This document shows, in pieces, positions 19,292 through 27,015 of a DNA stretch of 64,000 nt. The stretch lies in assembly GCA_024123955.1 (NCBI GenBank), contig CP099652.1, positions 2,728,001-2,792,000 on the forward strand, written 5' to 3'. The notes under the pieces were generated by a model that ran no database searches, had not been told where the DNA came from, and was given only the letters and a program-made list of their open reading frames with translations. Within the stretch, counting starts at the first letter, position 1; every line of letters begins with the position of its first letter. Position numbers and translations under genes: made by a program. Source of the DNA: Oxalobacteraceae bacterium OTU3CINTB1. GTDB lineage: Bacteria > Pseudomonadota > Gammaproteobacteria > Burkholderiales > Burkholderiaceae_D.

Positions 19292-19725
19292 TGCGCCACC
19301 TCGAACGAGGTCGAGGCGCCGGTCGCCTTGTCGGTGGTGGTGATGCGCAGCATGCCGCCGCCCAGGTCGACCACGTTGATGGTGAAGTTTTGGGTCGAGA
19401 ACGTGCCGGGCACGAGCTTGCCGTCGGCGCCGGTCAGCTTGGAGGTGGCGGCGGCGGCCAGTTGACTGAGCACGGTGCGTTCGAGCGTCTGGTTGAACTG
19501 TGCCAGCGGCGACTGGTCCAGCATCGAGCGCCCCAGGCCGTCCTTGCCGACGTGCTTGTTGGTGGCCGTCGCCGTTGCCAGCAGATGCTGGCCATTGGCC
19601 GGGTAGCCGCCGAACGCCGGATTGACCGGCTGGTAGACGATGTCCGAGGCACCGGCGCCGCCGGCCACAAACAGGGCAAGGCAGGCGGCGGTGCAGGCAT
19701 GGCGTGGAGATCGGATGATGGGCAT
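19288..19725 (-). CDS. csgF: Curli assembly factor CsgF
   Basis: 145 residues from MPIIRSPRH, chosen for the ribosome site AGGAGCG; an upstream in-frame ATG would overlap csgE. A signal peptide runs to about 25 (GGAGASD). The mature N-terminus IVYQPVNPAFGGYPANGQHLL has the NPaFGG motif that inserts into the CsgG pore. The C-terminal part has FTINVVDLGGGMLRITTTD, as in CsgF. It works at the cell surface, coupling the CsgG channel to fibre nucleation. It overlaps csgG by four bases. Confidence 0.93.
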   Translation of the reverse strand: MPIIRSPRHACTAACLALFVAGGAGASDIVYQPVNPAFGGYPANGQHLLATATATNKHVGKDGLGRSMLDQSPLAQFNQTLERTVLSQLAAAATSKLTGADGKLVPGTFSTQNFTINVVDLGGGMLRITTTDKATGASTSFEVAQ

Positions 19726-19741
19726 GGCTCGCTCCTGGTGG

Positions 19742-20158
19742 TCAGAATTCATCGGGGGCCAGGTCGGCGTCCTGGATCAGTTTGCGTTCGACGTCGGTTT
19801 GCAGCACGGTTTGCCAGACCGCCTCGGCCGCGTTTTCGCTCAGCGAACGGATCGCCGCGCGGGCCGGCGGCAGGCGGGTTTGAAACACGCGGCGCTGCGC
19901 GAAGCCTATCCACACCTCGCTGCCCAGGCGCGCGGACGGACGTTCGTTGATCGACAGCGTGTAGTGCTCGCTGCCTTCCTTGTCGCGCCAGGCGGCAAGA
20001 AAATACTGTGAAAAATCGTGGCCGGCGATGGTGACGGTCTGCACGGTCACCACGCCCGCCGCCGGTTCGGGCTCGGGATCGGCCGCCGTGGCGGTTGCGC
20101 TCCAAACGCCGCCCAACCCTAATAAGGTCGCGGCGATGACGATGTGACCAGTTGACAT
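19742..20158 (-). CDS. csgE: Curli assembly factor CsgE
   Basis: 138 residues with an N-terminal signal segment ending near ATATAAD. The conserved CsgE core is seen in GHDFSQYFLAAWRDKEGSEHY, followed by LSINERPSARLGSEVWIGFA and RRVFQTRLPPAR (each a separate block). CsgE caps the periplasmic face of CsgG and targets curlins to it. It is the first gene of the minus-strand csg operon, 16 bases ahead of csgF. The ribosome site is weak. No csgD-type regulator is present in the window. Confidence 0.92.
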   Translation of the reverse strand: MSTGHIVIAATLLGLGGVWSATATAADPEPEPAAGVVTVQTVTIAGHDFSQYFLAAWRDKEGSEHYTLSINERPSARLGSEVWIGFAQRRVFQTRLPPARAAIRSLSENAAEAVWQTVLQTDVERKLIQDADLAPDEF

Positions 20159-20334
20159 GTGAGCTCACTGAGAGTGGGGCGGCGGAAGGTGTGAAGTCCA
20201 GTATAGGAGCCGGGTTCCCTCGCAAATTTGATGGCGATCATGCGGGCTCGTCGCGAGCCATCAAGAAGGTGGTCTCAATTTGTACGGCGGAAATTGCTTG
20301 ATTTGCGCACAGCCCGGTTGGTTTGAACAGACTG

Positions 20335-20350
20335 GTTTCGACGGCGAAAC
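20335..20350 (+). promoter_or_regulatory. ACGG-loop hairpin upstream of SMR exporter gene (guanidine-II-like?)
   Basis: GTTTCG-ACGG-CGAAAC is a perfect 6-bp stem with an ACGG tetraloop, in the leader of the exporter gene. ACGR-loop hairpins in pairs define guanidine-II (mini-ykkC) riboswitches, which often control SMR genes. A second ACGG lies at 20284-20287 inside a much poorer CAATTT/AAATTG hairpin, 53 bases upstream. That spacing and weak first stem do not fit well. Confidence 0.25.
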
Positions 20351-20384
20351 TTATGCATACTGGCCACTCAACAGGAGGTGCACA

Positions 20385-20717
20385 ATGAACAAATGGCTGA
20401 TGCTGGGCATTGCAATCGTCGCGGAAACCATCGCGACATCGGCGCTGAAGTCGAGCGAGGGCTTTTCCAAACTGGTGCCGTCGGTAGTCGTGCTGGTCGG
20501 CTATGGCGTGGCGTTTTATTTTCTGTCGCTGACCTTGCGTTCGATACCGGTGGGCATCGCGTATGCCGTATGGTCGGGCGTGGGCATCGTCCTCATCACG
20601 GCGGTCGGCTGGGCATTCTTCGGTCAAAAGATGGATGCGCCGGCGCTGATAGGCATGGCGTTGATCATCGCCGGCGTGGTGATCATGAACGTGTTTTCAA
20701 GCGCGGGCGCACACTGA
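20385..20717 (+). CDS. emrE: Small multidrug resistance (SMR) exporter, EmrE-like
   Basis: 110 residues with four predicted membrane helices, the usual SMR length. Glu14 in the first helix (IVAETIAT) is the proton/drug-binding residue. [11 protein letters not shown] and [20 protein letters not shown] match EmrE-type (Qac) members more closely than the SugE/Gdx guanidinium exporters. It should work as a dual-topology dimer, exchanging protons for cationic compounds at the inner membrane. A strong ribosome site (ACAGGAGGTG) sets the start; the frame is open further upstream but without support. The substrate cannot be deduced. Confidence 0.9.
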   Translation: MNKWLMLGIAIVAETIATSALKSSEGFSKLVPSVVVLVGYGVAFYFLSLTLRSIPVGIAYAVWSGVGIVLITAVGWAFFGQKMDAPALIGMALIIAGVVIMNVFSSAGAH

Positions 20718-20751
20718 GCCGCGATTCGGGGCGGTTAAATTCACGAGGAAA

Positions 20752-20850
20752 CACGTAGGGCGGATTAGCGCAGCGTAATCCGCCAATGCATGCGCCGTCG
20801 GCGGCTCATAGATGGCGGATTACGGCGTTCCGCCTAATCCGCCCTACGTG
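20752..20850. repeat. Dispersed palindromic repeat, copy B (full, MITE-like)
   Basis: A 99-base element with perfect 17-bp terminal inverted repeats (CACGTAGGGCGGATTAG at the left, its complement at the right). Inside each arm is a smaller palindrome ending in TAATCCGCC. The centre, ATGCATGCGCCGTCGGCGGC, is shared with copy A. It has no coding capacity. It lies between the SMR gene and the converging glxA-type gene. Confidence 0.75.
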
Positions 20851-20864
20851 TCTCCGTTGATTTG

Positions 20865-21887
20865 TCAATTGCCCGGGCCGACGCCGGTGGTGGCGAATCG
20901 TTCCCTGTATAACTTTGGCGTGATGCCGAGCTTTTTCTGGAACACGCGCCGCATGTGCGCTTCGTCGCTGAAGCTGGCGCGCGCGGCCACCGTCTTGATC
21001 GGCAGCGCCAAATCGGCCAGCAGCTGCGTGGCGCGCTCGAAGCGGCATGCCTCGATGAACGCTTGCGCGCTCACGCCCACCTCCTGCTGGAACACGCGCG
21101 TGAAGTGCCGCTCGCTCATCATCGCCCGCTGCGCCAGCTGGGCGACCGACAGCCGCTGGTGCAGATTGTCCAGTATCCAGTTTTGAATATCGCGGATGTT
21201 GGGCTTGGCCGTCCGCTCGCTCAGCAAATGCGCGCTGAACTGCGACTGGCCGCCCGGCCGCTTCAGATACACCACCATTTCGGTCGCCACTTCCAGCGCC
21301 AGGTCGCGGCCGAAATCCTCTTCCACCAAGGCCAGCGCCAGGTCGATGCCGGCTGTCACGCCCGCCGATGTCCACAGATTGTCCGAGCGAATGAAAATCG
21401 CATCGGCTTCGACTGATATCGCGGGAAACTCGGATTGCAGCCGGTCGGCCACGCTCCAGTGCGTGGTGGCGCGTTTGCCGTCCAGCACGCCGGCGGCCGC
21501 CAGGAAAAACGCGCCCGAACACAAGGCCGCCAGCCGCTTGAGGCGCGGCGCCGAGGCCGCGACCCAGTCCACGATGTCCGTGCCAGCCGCCAGCGCCGCC
21601 TGGATGTGGCGGGCGCCGACGACGATGGCGTCGTCCGGCAGGGCCAACGGGCTGAGCGCCTTGGTGGCGTCCAGCGACATCAAGGTATCCGAGCGCACCG
21701 GGCCGATCGCGGTCGAGGCGATGCGCACGTCGTAGCCGGGCGGGCGGCCACGGCGTTGCAGGTGGAGGTTGGCGTACTCGAAAACGGACATCGGTCCGAT
21801 CGCTTCCATCGCCTTGAAGCCGGGATAGACGATGATGTCGACGGTCCTGGCGACAGTCCTGGCGGCCGTCGCTGGCTTGGCGTTCAT
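20865..21887 (-). CDS. GlxA-type AraC-family regulator with DJ-1/PfpI domain
   Basis: 340 residues. The N-terminal DJ-1/PfpI-like domain (about 15-195) has VDIIVYPGFKAMEAIGPMSVFEYAN and LAALCSGAFFLAAAGVLDGK followed by RATTHW (separate blocks), with Cys and His as in GlxA regulators. The C-terminal AraC domain (about 230-330) has LSVAQLAQRAMMSERHFTRVF and VAARASFSDEAHMRRVFQKKLG. It is a cytoplasmic DNA-binding protein, likely sensing a small metabolite. It is divergent from the formaldehyde dehydrogenase gene (141-base gap), so it may regulate it; that is inference from position only. Confidence 0.9.
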   Translation of the reverse strand: MNAKPATAARTVARTVDIIVYPGFKAMEAIGPMSVFEYANLHLQRRGRPPGYDVRIASTAIGPVRSDTLMSLDATKALSPLALPDDAIVVGARHIQAALAAGTDIVDWVAASAPRLKRLAALCSGAFFLAAAGVLDGKRATTHWSVADRLQSEFPAISVEADAIFIRSDNLWTSAGVTAGIDLALALVEEDFGRDLALEVATEMVVYLKRPGGQSQFSAHLLSERTAKPNIRDIQNWILDNLHQRLSVAQLAQRAMMSERHFTRVFQQEVGVSAQAFIEACRFERATQLLADLALPIKTVAARASFSDEAHMRRVFQKKLGITPKLYRERFATTGVGPGN

Positions 21888-22028
21888 GTGTTGGTGGTCA
21901 CTGTTGGTCCTTAAAATCCGGTCATTATGGCATCATTTCCAGCCATTCTCGTCCGTGCGGGGGCGCTACGCCCGGGGCTGGCGTCACAATGGCGTGTTCC
22001 ACTATTGCCTTTTGACGGGAACCTGACC

Positions 22029-23135
22029 ATGAAAACCAAAGCTGCCATCGCATGGCGCGCCGGCGCGCCGCTGACCATCGAAGAAGTCGACCTGCAAGGC
22101 CCCAAGGCCGGCGAGGTGCTGATCGAGCTGAAGGCCACCGGCATTTGCCACACCGATTACTACACGCTATCCGGCGCTGATCCGGAAGGCATCTTTCCCG
22201 CCATCCTCGGCCATGAGGGCGCCGGCATCGTCGTCGATGTCGGCCCCGGCGTCAAGACCCTGAAAAAAGACGACCACGTGATTCCGCTGTACACGCCGGA
22301 ATGCCGCGAGTGCAAGTTCTGCCTGTCGCGCAAAACCAATCTGTGCCAGGCGATCCGCTCGACCCAGGGCCGCGGCCTGATGCCGGATGCCACCAGCCGC
22401 TTTTCGCTGGACGGCAAGCCGTTGTTCCACTACATGGGCACGTCCACTTTTTCCAACTACATCGTGGTGCCGGAAATCGCGCTGGCCAAGATCCGCGAAG
22501 ACGCGCCGTTCGACAAGGTGTGCTATATCGGTTGCGGCGTGACCACCGGCGTGGGTGCCGTGCTGTTCTCGGCCAAGGTGGAGGCGGGCGCCAATGTCGT
22601 CGTGTTCGGCCTGGGCGGCATCGGCCTGAACGTGATCCAGGCGGCGCGCATGGTCGGCGCCGACAAGATCATCGGCGTCGACATCAACCCGGCGCGCCAG
22701 GAGATCGCGCGCAAGTTCGGCATGACGCATTTCATCAATCCGAACGAGGTCGAGAACGTCGTCGACAGCATCGTGCAACTCACCGACGGCGGCGCCGACT
22801 ACAGTTTCGAGTGCGTCGGCAACACCACGCTGATGCGTCAGGCGCTCGAGTGCACGCACAAGGGCTGGGGCAAGTCCTTCATCATCGGCGTGGCGGCGGC
22901 GGGGCAGGAGATTTCGACCCGGCCGTTCCAGCTGGTCACGGGCCGCGAGTGGCGCGGCTCGGCCTTCGGCGGCGCGCGCGGCCGCACCGATGTGCCGAAG
23001 ATCGTCGATTGGTATATGGAGGGCAAACTTAATATCGACGACCTGATCACGCACCGGCTGCCGCTCGAACGCATCAACGAAGGTTTCGATTTGATGAAGA
23101 GCGGGGAGTCGATCCGCTCGGTGGTGCTGTACTAA
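22029..23135 (+). CDS. frmA: S-(hydroxymethyl)glutathione dehydrogenase / class III alcohol dehydrogenase
   Basis: 368 residues, the normal length. The zinc-dependent MDR fold shows the catalytic zinc site (GICHTDYYTLSGADPEG, GHEGAGIV), the structural zinc cysteines (CRECKFCLSRKTNLC, about 92-106), and the NAD-binding GLGGIGLNVIQAA near 198. STQGRGLMPD and the C-terminal SIRSVVLY are typical of the glutathione-dependent formaldehyde dehydrogenase class. It oxidises the adduct of formaldehyde and glutathione to S-formylglutathione in the cytoplasm. The start MKTKAAIAW is chosen by family alignment; the ribosome site GGGAAC is modest. No S-formylglutathione hydrolase gene is adjacent. Confidence 0.94.
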   Translation: MKTKAAIAWRAGAPLTIEEVDLQGPKAGEVLIELKATGICHTDYYTLSGADPEGIFPAILGHEGAGIVVDVGPGVKTLKKDDHVIPLYTPECRECKFCLSRKTNLCQAIRSTQGRGLMPDATSRFSLDGKPLFHYMGTSTFSNYIVVPEIALAKIREDAPFDKVCYIGCGVTTGVGAVLFSAKVEAGANVVVFGLGGIGLNVIQAARMVGADKIIGVDINPARQEIARKFGMTHFINPNEVENVVDSIVQLTDGGADYSFECVGNTTLMRQALECTHKGWGKSFIIGVAAAGQEISTRPFQLVTGREWRGSAFGGARGRTDVPKIVDWYMEGKLNIDDLITHRLPLERINEGFDLMKSGESIRSVVLY

Positions 23136-23206
23136 TATAGTACGACGGCGGCCTGTGCCGCAGCGTAGAATTGGCATCTTTTGCTGAGGACAAGGATGTC
23201 ATCGTG

Positions 23207-23890
23207 ATGCGTTTCGCGTACAAGACCGTGTTGGCGATGTTCCTGCTGGCGGCGGCCTATCTGGGGCTAGTCGCCGTCTGGGCCTCGGCATCCTTCAATG
23301 CCGTCATGGAGGCGGTGCCGGCGCCGCCCATGATGCCGCTTTCCGCGCGCCAGACCACCATCCTGTTGCGGGTCGAGGATCCCACTTTCTTCCAGCATGC
23401 CGGGGTGAGCCTGGCCGAGGGGCAGGGCGTGGCCACGATCTCGTCGGCGGTGGCGCGCGACCTCTATCTGTCCGACCGGCCGCTGTCCGGCGTTTCCGGC
23501 GTGTTGCAGCGCTTTTACAGCCGCGTGTTCGATTGCTGCAAGAAGTTCGACCTTGGCCGCGACGTCATGGCGTTCGTGTTGAACGCGAAACTGCCCAAAC
23601 GTAACCAGCTCGCGCTGTATGTGGCCGACGTCTACATGGGCAGCCAGGACGGCAAACCGGTCATCGGGCTGCCGCAGGCGTCCGCCACTTACCTTGGCAA
23701 GCCGCTCGACGAGCTCAGCGAGCCGGAATTCGTCGGCCTGGTAGCGATGATCAAGGCGCCCAACCAATACCATCCGATTTCTCAGCCCGAGCAGCACGCC
23801 GCCCGGGTGGCGCGCATCCAGGCATTGCTCGATGGAAAATGCAAGCCGGATGGCTGGTTCGATACCGTTTACGACGCCTGCGCCCAGTAG
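23207..23890 (+). CDS. Small GT51-like transglycosylase domain protein
   Basis: 227 residues. One N-terminal membrane anchor (about 6-27), then a GT51 peptidoglycan glycosyltransferase-like domain. RVEDPTFFQHAGV keeps the first catalytic Glu of the E-D-x-x-F-x-x-H-x-G motif. The next motif, usually Q-G-x-S-T-I-T-Q-Q, is altered to QGVATISSAVARDLYL. The KxxIL-x-x-YLN segment reads KRNQLALYVADVYMG. PQASATYLGKPLDELSEPEF and AMIKAPNQYHP are typical. It may be a divergent monofunctional enzyme or an inactive relative. The start follows AAGGA. It sits just upstream of the ter operon on the same strand, 153 bases away. Confidence 0.78.
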   Translation: MRFAYKTVLAMFLLAAAYLGLVAVWASASFNAVMEAVPAPPMMPLSARQTTILLRVEDPTFFQHAGVSLAEGQGVATISSAVARDLYLSDRPLSGVSGVLQRFYSRVFDCCKKFDLGRDVMAFVLNAKLPKRNQLALYVADVYMGSQDGKPVIGLPQASATYLGKPLDELSEPEFVGLVAMIKAPNQYHPISQPEQHAARVARIQALLDGKCKPDGWFDTVYDACAQ

Positions 23891-23929
23891 TTAAGGTAAG
23901 ATCGATTTAAAGATTATATTCGGACAGTA

Positions 23930-23959
23930 TTGATTTTCGCGCAAATGTCGCCACATACT
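23930..23959 (+). promoter_or_regulatory. Candidate sigma70 promoter for ter operon
   Basis: TTGATT, an 18-base spacer, then CATACT, inside an AT-richer stretch about 85 bases before terD. The match to consensus is moderate and unproven. Confidence 0.3.
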
Positions 23960-24043
23960 TGGGGATGAAATTTAAAGGCCGTTCCGAGACATGGTGTCGC
24001 GGGGCGCATGTTAATAATTTGAAACTTTAAATGGGAGACCTGT

Positions 24044-24619
24044 ATGGCGATCAGTTTGCAAAAAGGCGGTAACGTCAACCTCAGCAAGGAAGCACCCGGC
24101 CTGACCAAGGTCGTTATCGGCCTGGGCTGGGATCCGCGCGCCACCGACGGCGCCGCGTTCGACCTCGACGGCAGCGCCTTCATGCTCAAAGCCGACGGTA
24201 AAGTGCGCGGCGATAGCGACTTCATCTTCTACAATAACCTCAAATCGACCGATGGCTCGCTGGTCCACAACGGCGACAACACCACCGGCCAGGGGGACGG
24301 CGACGACGAGACCCTGACCGTCGACCTGTCCCGCGTGCCGGCCGAAATCGACCGCCTGTCCTTCTGCGTCACCATCCACGAAGCCGAACAGCGAAAGCAA
24401 AACTTCGGGATGATCGGCAAGGCCTTCATCCGCTGCCTGAACGCCAACGGCAACGCCGAACTGGCCCGCTACGACCTGTCGGAAGATAGCTCTGTGGAAA
24501 CGGCAATGATCTTCGGCGAGCTGTATCGCGCCGGCGCCGAGTGGAAATTCAAGGCTGTCGGCCAGGGCTTCAAAGGCGGCCTCGGTCCGCTGGCGCGCTC
24601 GTTCGGCGTCAACGCTTAA
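24044..24619 (+). CDS. terD: TerD family protein
   Basis: 191 residues, the standard single-domain TerD/TerE/TerZ length. It opens [40 protein letters not shown] is the signature with acidic calcium-binding residues. [21 protein letters not shown] supplies the second acidic cluster, followed by [20 protein letters not shown]. These proteins bind calcium and act in membrane-linked stress responses (tellurite, phage and toxic agents in other species). TerD rather than TerE or TerZ is by general resemblance only. The ribosome site GGGAGACC is good. It leads a plus-strand cluster, separated from the next gene by 150 bases carrying a strong hairpin. Confidence 0.93.
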   Translation: MAISLQKGGNVNLSKEAPGLTKVVIGLGWDPRATDGAAFDLDGSAFMLKADGKVRGDSDFIFYNNLKSTDGSLVHNGDNTTGQGDGDDETLTVDLSRVPAEIDRLSFCVTIHEAEQRKQNFGMIGKAFIRCLNANGNAELARYDLSEDSSVETAMIFGELYRAGAEWKFKAVGQGFKGGLGPLARSFGVNA

Positions 24620-24667
24620 CACCCAGTACCAGCTTCCAATCCGGCGCCGGTTGTGCGCCGACCGTGA

Positions 24668-24695
24668 AAACCGGGAGGCCTTCGTCTCCCGGTTT
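24668..24695 (+). terminator. Strong hairpin between terD and the biosynthetic genes
   Basis: AAACCGGGAG and CTCCCGGTTT form a perfect 10-bp stem with an 8-base loop; the T-run is only three bases. It may be an attenuating terminator or processing site that makes terD more abundant than the downstream genes. Confidence 0.5.
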
Positions 24696-24769
24696 GCTCG
24701 TGCGCGCAAGGTCTATGGCCGCGCCCGCTGTACACGCTGTTTTTCACCATCGATCGACATGAGGATTGC

Positions 24770-25828
24770 ATGAGCATTGATTTGAGCGCGCCCGAGCGGG
24801 TTTTGCGCGTCTGGTATAACAGCGCCTTCTCGTCCATCGCGAACGTGCTCACGCTGATCCGCGAGGCCGACCACGCCGGCCGGTTCCATACCATTTACAC
24901 GCACCCGCACGCGCATACCGCGGCGGCCGGCGCCGCGCACGAGTTCCACCTGGAGCCGAAAGGCTTGACGGCGGCCGACTATGTCGACTGGTGCCTGGAA
25001 TTTTGCCGCGAGCACAAGGTCGACGTGTTCGCGCCGGCCAAGCACGCCTCCGCGCTGAGCGCGGCACGGGGCCGCTTCCTCGAGCATGGCGTGCGGGTGC
25101 TCAGCGCCGCCGCCTCCGACAAGCTCGACATCATCGACGACAAGGCCGCCTTCTACGCCGGCGTCGATCTGCCGCTGGCGCCGCCGCCCGAGTTCCGCAT
25201 CTTCAAGGACATCGACCAGTTCGAGGCCGCCCACGCCGAGCTGCGTCCGCTGCACAAGGAGCTGTGCGTCAAGCCGGCGCGCTCGGTCTACGGCCTCGGC
25301 TTCAGCGTGCTGGACGAGGAGCGCAGCAGCGCCGCGCTGTTGCTGGCCGGCTCCAGCTACCGCATCGGCCTGGGCGACCTGCGCCGTGGCTTGGCGGAGC
25401 TGGACACCTTCCGCACCATGCTGCTGATGGAATACCTCGACGGCTACGAATACAGTGTCGATTGCGTCGGCGCCAATGGCCACCTGGTCACGGCGGTGGC
25501 GCGCAAGAAGCTGCCGCAGCCCGGCCACGGCCAGGTGATCGAGGTGCGCGCAGACATCGTCGAGTCGTGCGCCAAGCTGGCGGCTGATTTCGGCCTGAGC
25601 GGCATGTTCAACGTGCAGTTCCGCGAAGGCCAGGGCAGCCTGCGCCTGCTGGAGATCAACGCGCGCGCCTCGGGCGGCATCGGCATGGCTTGCCTGGCGG
25701 GGCCGAACCTGCCTTACCTGGCGCTGACCAGCTTTGTCGACGGCCATGAAGGGTTCACGCCCGAGCAGCTGGCGGTGCGCGACGGCATGCGCGTGGGCGA
25801 ACTGGGCACGGCGGTGGCATTGCCATGA
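24770..25828 (+). CDS. ATP-grasp enzyme of Ter-associated biosynthetic cluster
   Basis: 352 residues and no signal peptide. The C-terminal two-thirds has an ATP-grasp fold: KELCVKPARSVYGLGFSVL near 165-182 (ATP-binding Lys and loop), MLLMEYLDGYEYSVDCV near 218, and LRLLEINARASGGIGMACLAG near 292 (the E-x-N metal/ATP site). ATP-grasp enzymes join a carboxylate to an amine or thiol through an acyl-phosphate. Homologues sit next to ter genes in many bacteria and are predicted to help make a small metabolite of unknown structure. Its stop overlaps the next gene by four bases. Confidence 0.88.
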   Translation: MSIDLSAPERVLRVWYNSAFSSIANVLTLIREADHAGRFHTIYTHPHAHTAAAGAAHEFHLEPKGLTAADYVDWCLEFCREHKVDVFAPAKHASALSAARGRFLEHGVRVLSAAASDKLDIIDDKAAFYAGVDLPLAPPPEFRIFKDIDQFEAAHAELRPLHKELCVKPARSVYGLGFSVLDEERSSAALLLAGSSYRIGLGDLRRGLAELDTFRTMLLMEYLDGYEYSVDCVGANGHLVTAVARKKLPQPGHGQVIEVRADIVESCAKLAADFGLSGMFNVQFREGQGSLRLLEINARASGGIGMACLAGPNLPYLALTSFVDGHEGFTPEQLAVRDGMRVGELGTAVALP

Positions 25829-27015
25829 ACGGGCCATCGCCATTTTTAGGCACCGTCGAGGTGGAACTGCCGACCGGGACGCTGGAACTGCGCGTCACCG
25901 GCAGCGAGTTTCCTCCCGACAGCCTGCTGGGCTTTGCCGCGCGCGATAACGCCAAGCGCGGCTTCCTGTTCCTGAGCAAGGTGCTGGGCAAGCATTGGCC
26001 GGTCACGCCGCAGCGCATGGCCGAGATCCACGAGAGCCTGGCGGCCGGCGTGCCGGAGTTGCCGGGACCGGTCGTGTTCATCTCGATGGCGGAAACCGGC
26101 ATCGGCCTGGGACAGGGCATGTTCGAGGCGTGGCAGCGCGCCCATCCGGACCAGCCGGCGCTGTTCCTGCACACCACCCGCTACCGGGTCGGCAATGAGC
26201 CGCTGATCGAATTCGAGGAGGCGCACAGCCACGCGCCGCGCCAGTTCCTGCACTGGCCGGCCGATCCGGCGCAGCGCGAGTTGTTCGCCGGCATGCGCTC
26301 GCTGGTGCTGGTCGACGACGAGGCCAGCACCGGCAACACCTTCGTCAACCTGTTGAACGCTTGCCGCCAGGTACAACCCGGGGTAAAGCCGACCCTTGGT
26401 CACCTGCATCTGGCGGTAATCACCAATTTCATGGGCGAGCAGGGCGTCGAAGCGTTGGCGCAGCGTTGCGCGTTGCCGATGACGGTGGGCGCTTGCCTGC
26501 ACGGCAGCTATCGCTTCACCGCAGGCGCGATGGAATCGGGCGCGGCGCCGGCGCAGCGTTTCGACGCCGACGCCGAGCGTGGCGCCAGCGACCAGTTCGG
26601 CCGTCGCGGCCGCACCGCGCCGCTGCGCCTGCCGCAGGTATTGGTGTCCGGCCTGGCCGCCGACATCGGCGCCGGCCAGAAAGTGCTGGTGCTCGGCACC
26701 GGCGAGTTCATGCATGCGGCCTATGCGCTGGGCGCCGGGCTGGCGCGCGACGGCGTCGACGTGCTGGTGCAGTCGACCACGCGCTCGCCGATCCGCCGCT
26801 GGGGCGCGGTGGCACATACGCTCGCGTTCGCCGACAACTACGGCGAAGGCATTCCCAATTTTTTGTACAACGTCGCCCCCGGTCAGTACGACCATGTTTT
26901 CATCTGCCACGAGACGCCGCCCAACGCCGCGTTGTTCGAGCTGGCCGCGCTGCTCAAGGCGCGTCTGTTCCATTTTAAGAGTGAGGCCCTGATTGAAGAA
27001 ATTCCTGTTTGCTGA
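25825..27015 (+). CDS. Phosphoribosyltransferase-like protein with C-terminal TRSP-type domain
   Basis: 396 residues. The N-terminal part (about 30-215) is a type I phosphoribosyltransferase fold. VVFISMAETGIGLGQGMFEAW is near 74, and SLVLVDDEASTGNTFVNLLNA near 155 is the PRPP-binding loop with two acidic residues and S/T-G-x-T. The C-terminal part (about 270-395) has KVLVLGTGEFMHAAYALGAG and HVFICHETPPNAALFELAALL, as in the extra domain seen in Ter-linked phosphoribosyltransferases. It probably attaches ribose-5-phosphate to a base-like compound. It overlaps its upstream neighbour by 4 and its downstream neighbour by 23 bases. The substrate is unknown. Confidence 0.85.
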   Translation: MNGPSPFLGTVEVELPTGTLELRVTGSEFPPDSLLGFAARDNAKRGFLFLSKVLGKHWPVTPQRMAEIHESLAAGVPELPGPVVFISMAETGIGLGQGMFEAWQRAHPDQPALFLHTTRYRVGNEPLIEFEEAHSHAPRQFLHWPADPAQRELFAGMRSLVLVDDEASTGNTFVNLLNACRQVQPGVKPTLGHLHLAVITNFMGEQGVEALAQRCALPMTVGACLHGSYRFTAGAMESGAAPAQRFDADAERGASDQFGRRGRTAPLRLPQVLVSGLAADIGAGQKVLVLGTGEFMHAAYALGAGLARDGVDVLVQSTTRSPIRRWGAVAHTLAFADNYGEGIPNFLYNVAPGQYDHVFICHETPPNAALFELAALLKARLFHFKSEALIEEIPVC

